Shown here in pieces: positions 6,751 to 15,964 of a stretch of 64,000 nt of DNA. The notes under the pieces are model-generated. The model saw only the letters and a program-made list of their open reading frames with translations, searched no databases and was not told the origin of the DNA. Made by a program: the position numbers and the translations under genes. Origin of the DNA: Bombus terrestris (Eukaryota; Arthropoda; Insecta; Hymenoptera; Apidae); contig NC_063277.1 of assembly GCF_910591885.1 (NCBI RefSeq), positions 19,382,243 to 19,446,242 of the forward strand, written 5' to 3'. The stretch's first letter is position 1. Each line of letters starts with the position of its first letter.

Positions 6751-8901
6751 ATGGAAGGCACAACAGATAGGAGAAACACGTACAGTACAGGGGAGGGAGA
6801 CCCCAGTACCGGCGTAGTCGGGGGTAGTCAAGTGGGCCCCACTACGTCGTCAACATACGACCACGGCCGCTCGGGGGTGGGCCGCCAGGCCCCCGAACGT
6901 GTTACCACGCCTGGCGAAGCGAGAAGTCTATTCTCGGAAGAATACATGGAGACATCGAGAACTCCGAGGACGAGAAGCGGGTGCCGGGCGGGCAGCGTTT
7001 TCCTTGCGCCGGCCCCGTCAGACGGAGCAACAACAATAACAACATCTGCTGCGGGAGGATCGCGGGAGCGAGCGAGGTCGGACGACGAAGAATCGGTAGC
7101 CTCGTTCGCGTCTCGCTCATCACTGGCATCAATCGCATCCAGGGGGAAGAAGAGGAGACTGGCGACAACAGCCACCTTGGAAGTCTCCGAAGATCTGGAG
7201 ATACAAGTGAGGACGAGTTCGGCCGCGGACGTCAGCGCGGAATTAACGAGACACGTGTCCGAGATCATGAAGGTGGCGACCACATCGTCCAACCTCAAGG
7301 GCACGTACGTCAAAGCGCTGAAGGAAGCGGCAAGCTATATCTCGGCCGCATGGAAGAGCGAGGCCCCGCGAGGGAGAGAACAAGCGGGCAGCAGCGGCAA
7401 CAACGCGGCGATGAGGCTGGTGGAGGCGAGACTGTCCGCGTTGGAGGAGGAGAACGCCGCCCTTAGGAGAGAGCTGGCAAGGAGGTCTATGCCCGCGATC
7501 GAAGGCCTGCGGGGCGGCGGTGCCGACACGGACCGCCCACGGGTCGAGGCTGCAACCCAAGAAGCGCGACTCGACGCCCTCGAGAGAAAGCTAGAAGAGT
7601 TGGGTCCCTCCATAACGAAGATGGTGGAGAGACAACTCGGGAGTCTATTGAAGCCGCAGCAGCAACAACAACAACAGCTGCAACAACAGCGGCAGCAGCA
7701 ACAAAGCACTCCCGAAACCCGACGGAGCGCGGAATACTCCGCTACTCGCCCCCCCGCCCGCGCAGATCCCCCGCCGCCCCCAAGGACTCGGGAGGACGGC
7801 GGGTGGAGCGTGATGGTAGGGAGAAAAAGTAAGATGGGGCAGAGGAACATCGCCGAAAGGAAGCTGGACGCCGCTGGAGGAGAGGAGAAGTCCCGGCCAC
7901 CAGCGACTGTCCAAAAACCGTGGGCAGATAGGATGGGAGGCGCGCCGAAATCGGGCAGCGGTGGCACCGTTAAAAAGCCATTCAGGAAGGAAAAGACGTC
8001 GCCAACAGTCAAGCTCCCTCGCGCACCGAGTACATCCGCGGTAACACTGACGCTAAGCGAGGGAGCCAACATGTCGTATGCCGACGTCGTAACGACGGCC
8101 AGAAGAGCTATCCCCCTCGGCGAGATAGGCGTGCAGGCCGTCACGATGAAGAAGGCGGTGACGGGCGCCATCGTCATCAGAGTCCCGAGGGACAAGGACA
8201 GAGAAAAGGCGTCGATCCTTGCGACGCGCCTGGCAGACGTTCTGGACCCGACCAAGGTAAGGGTCGGAACTCCCACGATCAAAGCCGAGCTGAGAGTCAC
8301 CAATGTGGACATCTCAATGGGCAAGGAGGAGCTGCGTCAGGCTCTGGCCTTGGCCTCGGGATGCAGCAGCGAGGATGTTCGGATCGGCGAGATCGGCGTC
8401 TCCAGGGGCGGACTCGGATCGGCATGGGTCAGGTGTCCGGCGGCCGGTGCCCGCAAGCTAGCTCAGGCGGGCAGGGTGGTCTTGGGGTGGTCCATCGCGA
8501 GGGTCTCTGCCATACCGAAGAGACCCCTACAGTGCTTCAAGTGCCTGGAGTTGGGGCACGTACGGGCAACTTGCACGTCCGCCGAGGATAGAAGCCGTCT
8601 TTGCTACAGGTGCGGTGAAAGCGGGCACCGCGCCAGGGGATGTCCCGCCTTGGCGCCGAAATGTCCCTTATGCGAGCGGCTGGGAGCTCCATCCGGACAC
8701 AGGATGGGCGGAGTGGCATGTGCCCCCCCGAAAATCAAGAGAAGTAAGGAGCAGCTTACCCGTCGGTCTACCGCCGCCGCCGACACCGTTATCACTACCA
8801 TCGCCGGCGGCAACGAGAACTACGGCGGAAACGCTACCGGGGCGGAGTCACCATCAGCAGTGACGAGTGGCCGGGAGGAGGCCATGGAGCTGGCGGAGTA
8901 A
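6751..8901 (+). CDS. ORF1 gag-like zinc-knuckle protein, E2
   Basis: An intact 716-residue frame from the ATG in CACCATGG context, with the same coiled coils, polyglutamine run and three C-terminal zinc knuckles as in E1. It is a K-subgroup protein (260T, 301K, 413K, 462Q, 539S, 577V, 667E). Changes seen in few or no other copies are Arg to Gly in APRGREQ near residue 208, Ser in LASGCSSED, Met in SVMVGRK and Thr in RRSTAAAD. None touches a zinc ligand. Its last 35 nt overlap ORF2. Confidence 0.9.
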   Translation: MEGTTDRRNTYSTGEGDPSTGVVGGSQVGPTTSSTYDHGRSGVGRQAPERVTTPGEARSLFSEEYMETSRTPRTRSGCRAGSVFLAPAPSDGATTITTSAAGGSRERARSDDEESVASFASRSSLASIASRGKKRRLATTATLEVSEDLEIQVRTSSAADVSAELTRHVSEIMKVATTSSNLKGTYVKALKEAASYISAAWKSEAPRGREQAGSSGNNAAMRLVEARLSALEEENAALRRELARRSMPAIEGLRGGGADTDRPRVEAATQEARLDALERKLEELGPSITKMVERQLGSLLKPQQQQQQQLQQQRQQQQSTPETRRSAEYSATRPPARADPPPPPRTREDGGWSVMVGRKSKMGQRNIAERKLDAAGGEEKSRPPATVQKPWADRMGGAPKSGSGGTVKKPFRKEKTSPTVKLPRAPSTSAVTLTLSEGANMSYADVVTTARRAIPLGEIGVQAVTMKKAVTGAIVIRVPRDKDREKASILATRLADVLDPTKVRVGTPTIKAELRVTNVDISMGKEELRQALALASGCSSEDVRIGEIGVSRGGLGSAWVRCPAAGARKLAQAGRVVLGWSIARVSAIPKRPLQCFKCLELGHVRATCTSAEDRSRLCYRCGESGHRARGCPALAPKCPLCERLGAPSGHRMGGVACAPPKIKRSKEQLTRRSTAAADTVITTIAGGNENYGGNATGAESPSAVTSGREEAMELAE

Positions 8902-11900
8902 CTTCAACCGCCTGCTCCAATGTAACATAGGAAGAGCCAGACGGGCGCAGGACCTGCTTCTCCAGGCTATACGGGAGAATCGGGTCGCACTCGCTGTGGT
9001 GGCTGAACCATACCGCGTCCCCAACGCCCCCAACTGGATCGGGGACCTGAACGGATCAACAGCCATAACATGGACGCCGGCGTTGTGTTCGCCCGGCGCC
9101 CTGCTGGATCGCGGTAACGGCTTCGTCGCCGTCGAGTGGAACGGGATCGCGATAGTGGGCATTTACGTCTCGCCCAACAGCGGAGTGGCCTCGTTCGGGG
9201 ACTTCCTGGACGAGGTCGGTGACTGCGTTCGTAGATGCCTGCCTCGTCAGGTACTCGTCCTTGGGGACTTCAACGCGCGCTCGTCGCAATGGGGGGACAC
9301 CAGGACGGACTCCCGCGGAAGGATGCTGACAGACTGGGCCGCGACGCTCGGACTGATTCTGGTGAACAGGGGCACAACTAGCACCTGCGTGGCGTGGAGG
9401 GGATCGTCCATCGTCGACGTTACCTGGGCTACCGCCGGGCTCTACCGAAAGATCCACGGATGGAGAGTGGCCGACAGAATGGAGACCTTATCGGACCACC
9501 TCTATATAATGATGGAAATGGAGGGGGAGGCCGCCGCCTGCGACAGCGGTGCCCGACGACAACGAGAGGAGAACCGGTCCCGTCGACCACCACCATCCAC
9601 ACCTAGGTGGCGCTTGAAGGAGAGGGACAAGGACATGCTGCGGGCGGCGGTCACTGTCTCCGCCTGGAGCTGGGACGCACGGGGGGACAACACCACAACC
9701 CCCCCCACCACCACCTCCACATTGGGTAGCGTCGACGAGGAGGCTGACGAACTCCACGGATACATGATCGCGGCATGCGACGCCTCTATGCCGCGCTCCG
9801 CCCCGGGAAACAGAGGCGACCGTTCCGTGTATTGGTGGACACCGGAAATAGCCGATATGCGGGCGGGTTGCATGCGGGCCCGGAGAAGATTCGTAAGGGC
9901 GCGTCGCCGCAAACGGACACACGACGAGGAGGAGATCTCTCGCCGCTATGAAGAATACAGAGAGACGAGACGCGCTCTCCAACGGGAGATCAAACTAGCC
10001 AAGGCCCGGTGTTGGGATCGATTGATCGAATTGGTCGATTCAGATCCGTGGGGGAGGCCCTATCGCATCGTTACGAAGAAACTGCGACCTTCGGCCCCCC
10101 CGCTGACCGAAAACATGGATCCGGCGTTACTGGACAACGTCATCGGGACGTTGTTCCCACGGCGGGACAACAACGAGACGTCCGCGCCAGCCCCTACCAC
10201 CATCGACGGGACGGCGCCGACGGATTGGAACGAGGAACTTCGAGTGACTGAGGAAGAGTTGCTCGAAGCCGCGAAGAAGATGGCATCCCGCGACGTGGCG
10301 CCGGGTCCGGACGGGATCCCGGGCCGAGTCTGGACGGAGTCGATCGACACCTTGGCTCCCCGTTTGCGGCACCTGTTCTCCAGGTGCCTGAGGGAGGGCG
10401 CCTATCCTCGGGCGTGGCGCACGGCGAAACTCGTGTTGCTACGGAAGGAGGGTCGACCGCCGGACGCGCCATCGGCATACAGGCCGGTGTGTCTTCTCGA
10501 CGAGGTGGGTAAACTCTTCGAGAGGATCATAGTCGCCCGCCTGGAGGCACACATGGAGAGACGGATTCCCGGATGGCACGATAGCCAATTTGGATTTCGC
10601 CGGGGCCGCTCGACCGTGGACGCGGTAAAGAGGCTGAGATCCATGGCGGAGGACATGGTCGCGCGAGAAGGGGTGGCGGTAGCCGTCTCCTTGGACATCT
10701 CCAACGCTTTCAATAGCATTCCTTGGAGCAGGATCGTGGAGGCGCTGCGACACTTCGAGTCCCCGCCATACCTCGTCAGGGTGATTCAGGCCTATCTGAA
10801 CGATAGGTGGATCACCTACACAGGCAGAAACGGCGTGAAGGAGCGACGACCGGTGGAGCGCGGCGTGCCGCAGGGCTCGGTACTCGGACCGATTCTGTGG
10901 ATCACTGCCTATGACTCGGTCCTCCGAAGTCCCATGCCGCCGGGGGCTGGCATGATATGCTACGCGGATGACACGCTGGTGCTGGCCAGCGGACGATGGT
11001 GGAACGACGCCGCATGCCTGACTGAGACAGCCGTGGCATGCGCGGTGCACGCCATTCGAAGACTCGGCTTGAGCGTGTCGCCGGCGAAATCGGAAGCCCT
11101 GTGGTTCTACGACCAACGACGCAGAGGAACGCCGCCTGCGGAGCTGTCGACTATAGTCATCGACGGAGAAGAGGTCCCTGTGGGACACCGGATGAAGTAC
11201 TTGGGCTTGATCGTCGACAGTAAGTGGACGTTCGAGCCACACTTTGAGTACTTAGCCCCGAAAGTAACGGCCGCAGCCAACGCGCTGTGCGGCCTTTTAC
11301 CTAACATCGGCGGGGCAGGATTGGGAGTCCGCAGGCTCTACGAAGGAGTGATCAGGTCACGAGTCCTTTACGGAGCGCCCGTATGGGCCGATGATCTGGC
11401 GGTGAGCCGGCGTAACCGGACTCTGGTGAGAAGGCTCCACAGGACGATCGCCATCCGGGCAGCGAGGGGATACAGGACGGTGTCCTACGCGACAGCGACC
11501 GTGCTGGCCGCGTCCCCCCCGTTCGAGCTACAGGCCCTTGCCCTTCGCCGGGTGGACGAACACCGGAGGGCCGCGACCTTGGACCGACGTGCCACGCCGA
11601 CGGCACCAACCGTGGACGTTCGGGAGGAAACAAGACTAGAAGCATGGGAGCGGTGGCACTCGCAGCTGTTGGAAGAGGATGCGATGCGCCCTCATCGGGC
11701 CGTCCGCGCCGTCCTGCCCAACTGGGACAAGTGGAGAGACAAAGGCGGGGTCCCGCTCACATTCAGGACGACTCAGGTGCTCACCGGCCACGGGGTGTTC
11801 GGCGATTACCTGCTCAAGATCCGGCGAGAGGTGGCGACCATCTGTCACCACTGTGGGGAGGAGGAGGACACGGCGCGGCACACGCTGGAGGCTTGCCCGG

Positions 11901-12139
11901 CGTGGGAGGTACCGCGACGTGTCTTACGACTCGAGATCGGCGAGAGATTGGCCCCCGAGACGCTCATCGAAGCTATGCTCAGGGGGCCCCAGGAGTACAG
12001 AGCCGTCCGCACCTTCTGCGAGCAAGTTATGCTCGTGAAGGAGCGGGCGGAGAGGGAAAGAGAGAAAGCCCAGCATACCAGCAGGGCGCGGCAACAAGGA
12101 GTCTCCGCGCGTCACGGACCGGCGGTACCGCCGCCGTGA
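8867..12139 (+). CDS. ORF2 endonuclease and reverse transcriptase, E2
   Basis: An intact 1090-residue frame with the GTG-type, AUG-less beginning. The endonuclease (GDFNA, SDH) and RT motifs (GVPQGSVLGP, YADD) and the terminal CCHC finger are all present. K-subgroup markers run along the whole protein, so this copy shows no sign of exchange. Private changes are D53N (VPNAPN) and Tyr to Asp in RRVDEHR, downstream of the thumb. Neither is at a known catalytic position, so activity remains plausible. Confidence 0.92.
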   Translation: MAGRRPWSWRSNFNRLLQCNIGRARRAQDLLLQAIRENRVALAVVAEPYRVPNAPNWIGDLNGSTAITWTPALCSPGALLDRGNGFVAVEWNGIAIVGIYVSPNSGVASFGDFLDEVGDCVRRCLPRQVLVLGDFNARSSQWGDTRTDSRGRMLTDWAATLGLILVNRGTTSTCVAWRGSSIVDVTWATAGLYRKIHGWRVADRMETLSDHLYIMMEMEGEAAACDSGARRQREENRSRRPPPSTPRWRLKERDKDMLRAAVTVSAWSWDARGDNTTTPPTTTSTLGSVDEEADELHGYMIAACDASMPRSAPGNRGDRSVYWWTPEIADMRAGCMRARRRFVRARRRKRTHDEEEISRRYEEYRETRRALQREIKLAKARCWDRLIELVDSDPWGRPYRIVTKKLRPSAPPLTENMDPALLDNVIGTLFPRRDNNETSAPAPTTIDGTAPTDWNEELRVTEEELLEAAKKMASRDVAPGPDGIPGRVWTESIDTLAPRLRHLFSRCLREGAYPRAWRTAKLVLLRKEGRPPDAPSAYRPVCLLDEVGKLFERIIVARLEAHMERRIPGWHDSQFGFRRGRSTVDAVKRLRSMAEDMVAREGVAVAVSLDISNAFNSIPWSRIVEALRHFESPPYLVRVIQAYLNDRWITYTGRNGVKERRPVERGVPQGSVLGPILWITAYDSVLRSPMPPGAGMICYADDTLVLASGRWWNDAACLTETAVACAVHAIRRLGLSVSPAKSEALWFYDQRRRGTPPAELSTIVIDGEEVPVGHRMKYLGLIVDSKWTFEPHFEYLAPKVTAAANALCGLLPNIGGAGLGVRRLYEGVIRSRVLYGAPVWADDLAVSRRNRTLVRRLHRTIAIRAARGYRTVSYATATVLAASPPFELQALALRRVDEHRRAATLDRRATPTAPTVDVREETRLEAWERWHSQLLEEDAMRPHRAVRAVLPNWDKWRDKGGVPLTFRTTQVLTGHGVFGDYLLKIRREVATICHHCGEEEDTARHTLEACPAWEVPRRVLRLEIGERLAPETLIEAMLRGPQEYRAVRTFCEQVMLVKERAEREREKAQHTSRARQQGVSARHGPAVPPP

Positions 12140-12439
12140 ACGCGCCCAAGGAGCCATCAAGGAAGTAACAAGACCCAAGGAAAGGGGCGCTAGGGGGCGT
12201 GGTCCCCCCTGGCGGCCCCGATCTTCTGTCTAACAAGGAAGTCTCCCGCCCAGAAGGGAGATAGACGGCGAGGAGCGCTTGGTAGTATTCGCAAGAGACC
12301 CTGAGCCCTTCTCGAACAGCCGTCTGGAAGACCACCGTGGAGTTTTAGTCGGTAAGAGTCCGACACTTCCCATGCTGCTCGCAGCTGGGAGTCCATGAGG
12401 ATTTCTCCACGAAAAAAAAAAAAAAAAAAAAAAAAAAAA

Positions 12440-12619
12440 GGTTGGGGTTAGGTTGGGGTTAGGTTGGGGTTAGGTTGGGGTTAGGTTGGGGTTAGGTTGG
12501 GGTTAGGTTGGGGTTAGGTTGGGGTTAGGTTGGGGTTAGGTTGGGGTTAGGTTGGGGTTAGGTTGGGGTTAGGTTGGGGTTAGGTTGGGGTTAGGTTGGG
12601 GTTAGGTTGGGGTTAGGTT
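12440..12619 (+). repeat. Telomeric repeat block 3
   Basis: 180 bp of regular TTAGGTTGGGG units, ending in TTAGGTT where the 5S-derived head of the SINE begins. The G at 12620 fits both sequences. Confidence 0.97.
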
Positions 12620-12731
12620 GTCAACGTCCGTTGGCTGGGGTGAAACACTCGTTCCCGTTAGATCACGAAAGTTAAGCACCCCAGGTTGCGGGGCGGTCTG
12701 GGATGGGTGACCGCTCCGTGATGACGTTGGC
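12620..12731 (+). pseudogene. 5S rRNA-derived head of the SINE
   Basis: 112 nt resembling insect 5S rRNA. The terminal helix is kept (GTCAACGTC 12620-12628 with GACGTTGGC 12723-12731, one G-U pair). The internal promoter blocks look intact: box A AAGTTAAGCACC (12669-12680) and box C GGATGGGTGACCGC (12701-12714). Between box C and the 3' strand about eight nucleotides are missing relative to 5S, and the middle is diverged, so it is not a working rRNA gene. Pol III transcription from these boxes is possible but unproven. Confidence 0.82.
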
Positions 12732-13148
12732 GCTTTGGATTGCGGTGACCAAATCCGGTTTTTTCGGATTCCACCAAGGACCAGGAGAGACTAGAGGGCA
12801 CCCCAAACCAGGAGGAAGCAGTACGGGCCACCAGGAGGATGTTCGGGTGGGGAAGTCGGTTTGGGGGACAACCGTTCCACCTGTGGGCGACATCGTGGTA
12901 CGCCGACGAGAGTTTCCGGCTGGGTGGGGGCAAGAGCGCCTAGTAGGGATTGGTGCCCCCGAACGGCGAGTTCTCCCCCCTCCCCCCGATGAAACCTGCA
13001 GATGGACGAAGCTCGGACGCCAACTGGGGGGACCCGGAGGCTGAAAGTAGGCAACGGCGACGTGGCCAGAGGTGGATGACCTGCCTCTGGCTCCGGAACA
13101 ACATCTCGGAGGACAACACCAGCGGCGTCGGACTACAAGCGGTGGTCG
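12732..13148 (+). other. SINE body without recognisable gene
   Basis: About 417 bp, GC-rich, with short open frames on both strands that show no protein family features. TTTTTT at 12759-12764 would be expected to stop Pol III. GCCAGAGG 13065-13072 pairs perfectly with CCTCTGGC 13084-13091. The right part recurs nearly unchanged at 1-84, so the body belongs to the element and is not an accidental flank. I cannot assign its origin. Confidence 0.6.
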
Positions 13149-13281
13149 TATTCGCAAGAGAACCTACCCTAAGTCCACAAGACGCCAGGATGGTCATCGT
13201 GGGGTTTTAGTCGGTAAGAGTCCGACACTACCCGGACGCGTCTGGTGGCGCCCGGGTGTCCATGAGGATTTCCCCACGTAT
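13149..13281 (+). promoter_or_regulatory. SINE tail homologous to LINE 3' end, covarying fold
   Basis: Begins with TATTCGCAAGAGA, identical to the LINE at 6250-6262. GTGGGG 13199-13204 pairs with CCCCAC 13272-13277, whereas the LINE has GTGGAG and CTCCAC: one base pair changed on both sides. The GTCGG/CCGAC hairpin is identical. The next hairpin differs in sequence but still pairs: ACCCGG 13230-13235 with CCGGGT 13252-13257, then GCG 13238-13240 with CGC 13249-13251. GTCCATGAGGATTTC is conserved. This is what a tail selected for recognition by the LINE reverse transcriptase would look like. Confidence 0.8.
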
Positions 13282-13304
13282 AAAAAAAAAAAAAAAAAAA
13301 AAAA

Positions 13305-13510
13305 GGTTGGGGTTAGGTTGGGGTTAGGTTGGGGTTAGGTTGGGGTTAGGTTGGGGTTAGGTTGGGGTTAGGTTGGGGTTAGGTTGGGGTTAGGTTGGGG
13401 TTAGGTTGGGGTTAGGTTGGGGTTAGGTTGGGGTTAGGTTGGGGTTAGGTTGGGGTTAGGTTGGGGTTAGGTTGGGGTTAGGTTGGGGTTAGGTTGGGGT
13501 TAGGTTGGGG
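13305..13510 (+). repeat. Telomeric repeat block 4
   Basis: 206 bp of regular TTAGGTTGGGG units between the SINE poly(A) and E3. Confidence 0.97.
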
Positions 13511-13813
13511 AGCATGAGGCGGGCATGGGTTCTCGGGGCGTAGGACCACCCCCCGGGAAACCCCGATGGATCTGATGTTCCCCTATAGTCGGGTGGCGGC
13601 CGGTCGGTGCCTCTGGTACCCGTCAGGTCGCTGATCCGGTGCGAGGAACTTCGGAGAAGTTGGTGGGCCCATGCCTGTCAAGACCACTCACCTCACCTTC
13701 TCGTGGGGCTCCCTGTCACCCTGCTCCGGACTCTCCGGGACAGGGTGCGAAAGAGTGAGTGGCACCAGGACAGATTCCCGATGACGACCCGGCGAGAAAC
13801 AACTTCATTCACC

Positions 13814-15964
13814 ATGGAAGGCACAACAGATAGGAGAAACACGTACAGTACAGGGGAGGGAGACCCCAGTACCGGCGTAGTCGGGGGTAGTCAAGTGGGC
13901 CCCACTACGTCGTCAACATACGACCACGGCCGCTCGGGGGTGGGCCGCCAGGCCCCCGAACGTGTTACCACGCCTGGCGAAGCGAGAAGTCTATTCTCGG
14001 ATGAATACATGGAGACATCGAGAACTCCGAGGACGAGAAGCGGGTGCCGGGCGGGCAGCGTTTTCCTTGCGCCGGCCCCGTCAGACGGAGCAACAACAAT
14101 AACAACATCTGCTGCGGGAGGATCGCGGGAGCGAGCGAGGTCGGACGACGAAGAATCGGTAGCCTCGTTCGCGTCTCGCTCATCACTGGCATCAATCGCA
14201 TCCAGGGGGAAGAAGAGGAGACTGGCGACAACAGCCACCTTGGAAGTCTCCGAAGATCTGGAGATACAAGTGAGGACGAGTTCGGCCGCGGACGTCAGCG
14301 CGGAATTAACGAGACACGTGTCCGAGATCATGAAGGTGGCGACCACATCGTCCAACCTCAAGGGCACGTACGTCAAAGCGCTGAAGGAAGCGGCAAGCTA
14401 TATCTCGGCCGCATGGAAGAGCGAGGCCCCGCGAAGGAGAGAACAAGCGGGCAGCAGCGGCAACAACGCGGCAATGAGGCTGGTGGAGGCGAGACTGTCC
14501 GCGTTGGAGGAGGAGAACGCCGCCCTTAGGAGAGAGCTGGCAAGGAGGTCTATGCCCGCGATCGAAGGCCTGCGGGGCGGCGGTGCCGACGCGGACCGCC
14601 CACGGGTCGAGGCTGCAACCCAAGAAGCGCGACTCGACGCCCTCGAGAGAAAGCTAGAAGAGTTGGGTCCCTCCATAACGAAGATGGTGGAGAGACAACT
14701 CGGGAGTCTATTGAGGCCGCAGAAGCAACAACAACAACAGCTGCAACAACAGCGGCAGCAGCAACAAAGCACTCCCGAAACCCGACGGAGCGCGGAATAC
14801 TCCGCTACTCGCCCCCCCGCCCGCACAGATCCCCCGCCGCCCCCAAGGACTCGGGAGGACGGCGGGTGGAGCGTGGTGGTAGGGAGAAAAAGTAAGATGG
14901 GGCAGAAGAACATCGCCGAAAGGAAGCTGGACGCCGCTGGAGGAGAGGAGAAGTCCCGGCCACCAGCGACTGTCCAAAAACCGTGGGCAGATAGGATGGG
15001 AGGCGCGCCGAAATCGGGCAGCGGTGGCACCGTTAAAAAGCCATTCAGGGAGGAAAAGACGTCGCCAACAGTCAAGCTCCCTCGCGCACCGAGTACATCC
15101 GCGGTAACACTGACGTTAAGCGAGGGAGCCAACATGTCGTATGCCGACGTCGTAGCGATGGCCAGAAGAGCTATCCCCCTCGGCGAGATAGGCGTGGAGG
15201 CCGTCACGATGAAGAAGGCGGTGACGGGCGCCATCGTCATCAGAGTCCCGAGGGACAAGGACAGAGAAAAGGCGTCGATCCTTGCGACGCGCCTGGCAGA
15301 CGTTCTGGACCCGACCAAGGTAAGGGTCGGAACTCCCACGATCAAAGCCGAGCTGAGAGTCACCAATGTGGACATCTCAATGGGCAAGGAGGAGCTGCGT
15401 CAAGCTCTGGCCTTGGCCGCGGGATGCAACAGCGAGGATGTTCGGATCGGCGAGATCGGCGTCTCCAGGGGCGGACTCGGATCGGCATGGGTCAGGTGTC
15501 CGGCGGCCGGTGCCCGCAAGCTAGCTCAGGCGGGCAGGGTGGCCTTGGGGTGGTCCATCGCGAGGGTCTCTGCCATACCGAAGAGACCCTTACAGTGCTT
15601 CAAGTGCCTGGAGTTGGGGCACGTACGGGCAACTTGCACGTCCGCCGAGGATAGAAGCCGTCTTTGCTACAGGTGCGGTGAAAGCGGGCACCGCGCCAGG
15701 GGATGTCCCGCCTTGGCGCCGAAATGTCCCTTATGCGAGCGGCTGGGAGCTCCATCCGGACACAGGATGGGCGGAGTGGCATGTGCCCCCCCGAAAATCA
15801 AGAGAAGTAAGGGGCAGCTTACCCGTCGGTCTGCCGCCGCCGCCGACACCGTTATCACTACCATCGCCGGCGGCAACGAGAACTACGGCGGAAACGCTAC
15901 CGGGGCGGAGTCACCATCAGCTGTGACGAGTGGCCGGGAGGAGGCCATGGAGCTGGCGGAGTAA
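13814..15964 (+). CDS. ORF1 gag-like zinc-knuckle protein, E3
   Basis: An intact 716-residue frame with the R-subgroup markers (260A, 301R, 413E, 462E, 539N, 577A). Private changes are Glu to Asp in LFSDEYMET near the N-terminus, a Lys breaking the polyglutamine run (PQKQQ) and Thr to Ala in DVVAMARR. The Lys is a single base change (CAG to AAG). Zinc knuckles and coiled-coil segments are unchanged. The stop overlaps ORF2 as in E1. Confidence 0.9.
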   Translation: MEGTTDRRNTYSTGEGDPSTGVVGGSQVGPTTSSTYDHGRSGVGRQAPERVTTPGEARSLFSDEYMETSRTPRTRSGCRAGSVFLAPAPSDGATTITTSAAGGSRERARSDDEESVASFASRSSLASIASRGKKRRLATTATLEVSEDLEIQVRTSSAADVSAELTRHVSEIMKVATTSSNLKGTYVKALKEAASYISAAWKSEAPRRREQAGSSGNNAAMRLVEARLSALEEENAALRRELARRSMPAIEGLRGGGADADRPRVEAATQEARLDALERKLEELGPSITKMVERQLGSLLRPQKQQQQQLQQQRQQQQSTPETRRSAEYSATRPPARTDPPPPPRTREDGGWSVVVGRKSKMGQKNIAERKLDAAGGEEKSRPPATVQKPWADRMGGAPKSGSGGTVKKPFREEKTSPTVKLPRAPSTSAVTLTLSEGANMSYADVVAMARRAIPLGEIGVEAVTMKKAVTGAIVIRVPRDKDREKASILATRLADVLDPTKVRVGTPTIKAELRVTNVDISMGKEELRQALALAAGCNSEDVRIGEIGVSRGGLGSAWVRCPAAGARKLAQAGRVALGWSIARVSAIPKRPLQCFKCLELGHVRATCTSAEDRSRLCYRCGESGHRARGCPALAPKCPLCERLGAPSGHRMGGVACAPPKIKRSKGQLTRRSAAAADTVITTIAGGNENYGGNATGAESPSAVTSGREEAMELAE

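Larger units (their letters stand above)
6448..12439 (+). mobile_element. Telomere-specific R1-clade LINE, copy E2, full length
   Basis: Body 5964 bp plus a 28-nt poly(A) (12412-12439), with the same junctions as E1. It is the leftmost member of the second sequence group (K subgroup): ORF1 260T, 301K, 413K, 462Q; ORF2 125L, 164I, 225C, 349K, 509R, 759E. Its 3' UTR also has the group-specific AGAAGGG and CCCTTCTC variants, shared only with E7. Both frames are open. Confidence 0.95.
12620..13304 (+). mobile_element. Composite telomere-inserted SINE: 5S rRNA head, unknown body, LINE-like tail
   Basis: A complete non-coding element of about 662 bp plus a 23-nt poly(A) (13282-13304), inserted at the same telomere position as the LINEs. 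Its parts are a 5S rRNA-derived head (12620-12731), a body I do not recognise (12732-13148), and a tail (13149-13281) homologous to the LINE 3' end. The body holds a hairpin AATCCG/CGGATT around TTTTTT (12752-12770) and a perfect 8-bp hairpin at 13065-13091. 5S-headed SINEs (SINE3 class) with LINE-derived tails are known elsewhere, for example in zebrafish. A telomere-targeted one riding on a SART-type LINE is my inference here. A second copy lies at 1-238. Confidence 0.82.

Noticed and set aside
12620..12731. A functional 5S rRNA gene
   Set aside because: The 3' half is shortened and the middle diverged, there is no terminator right after the last helix, and it is fused to a SINE body.
12672..13210. 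Small open frames on both strands inside the SINE
   Set aside because: Short, overlapping, with no domain features; the element is better explained as an RNA-derived SINE.
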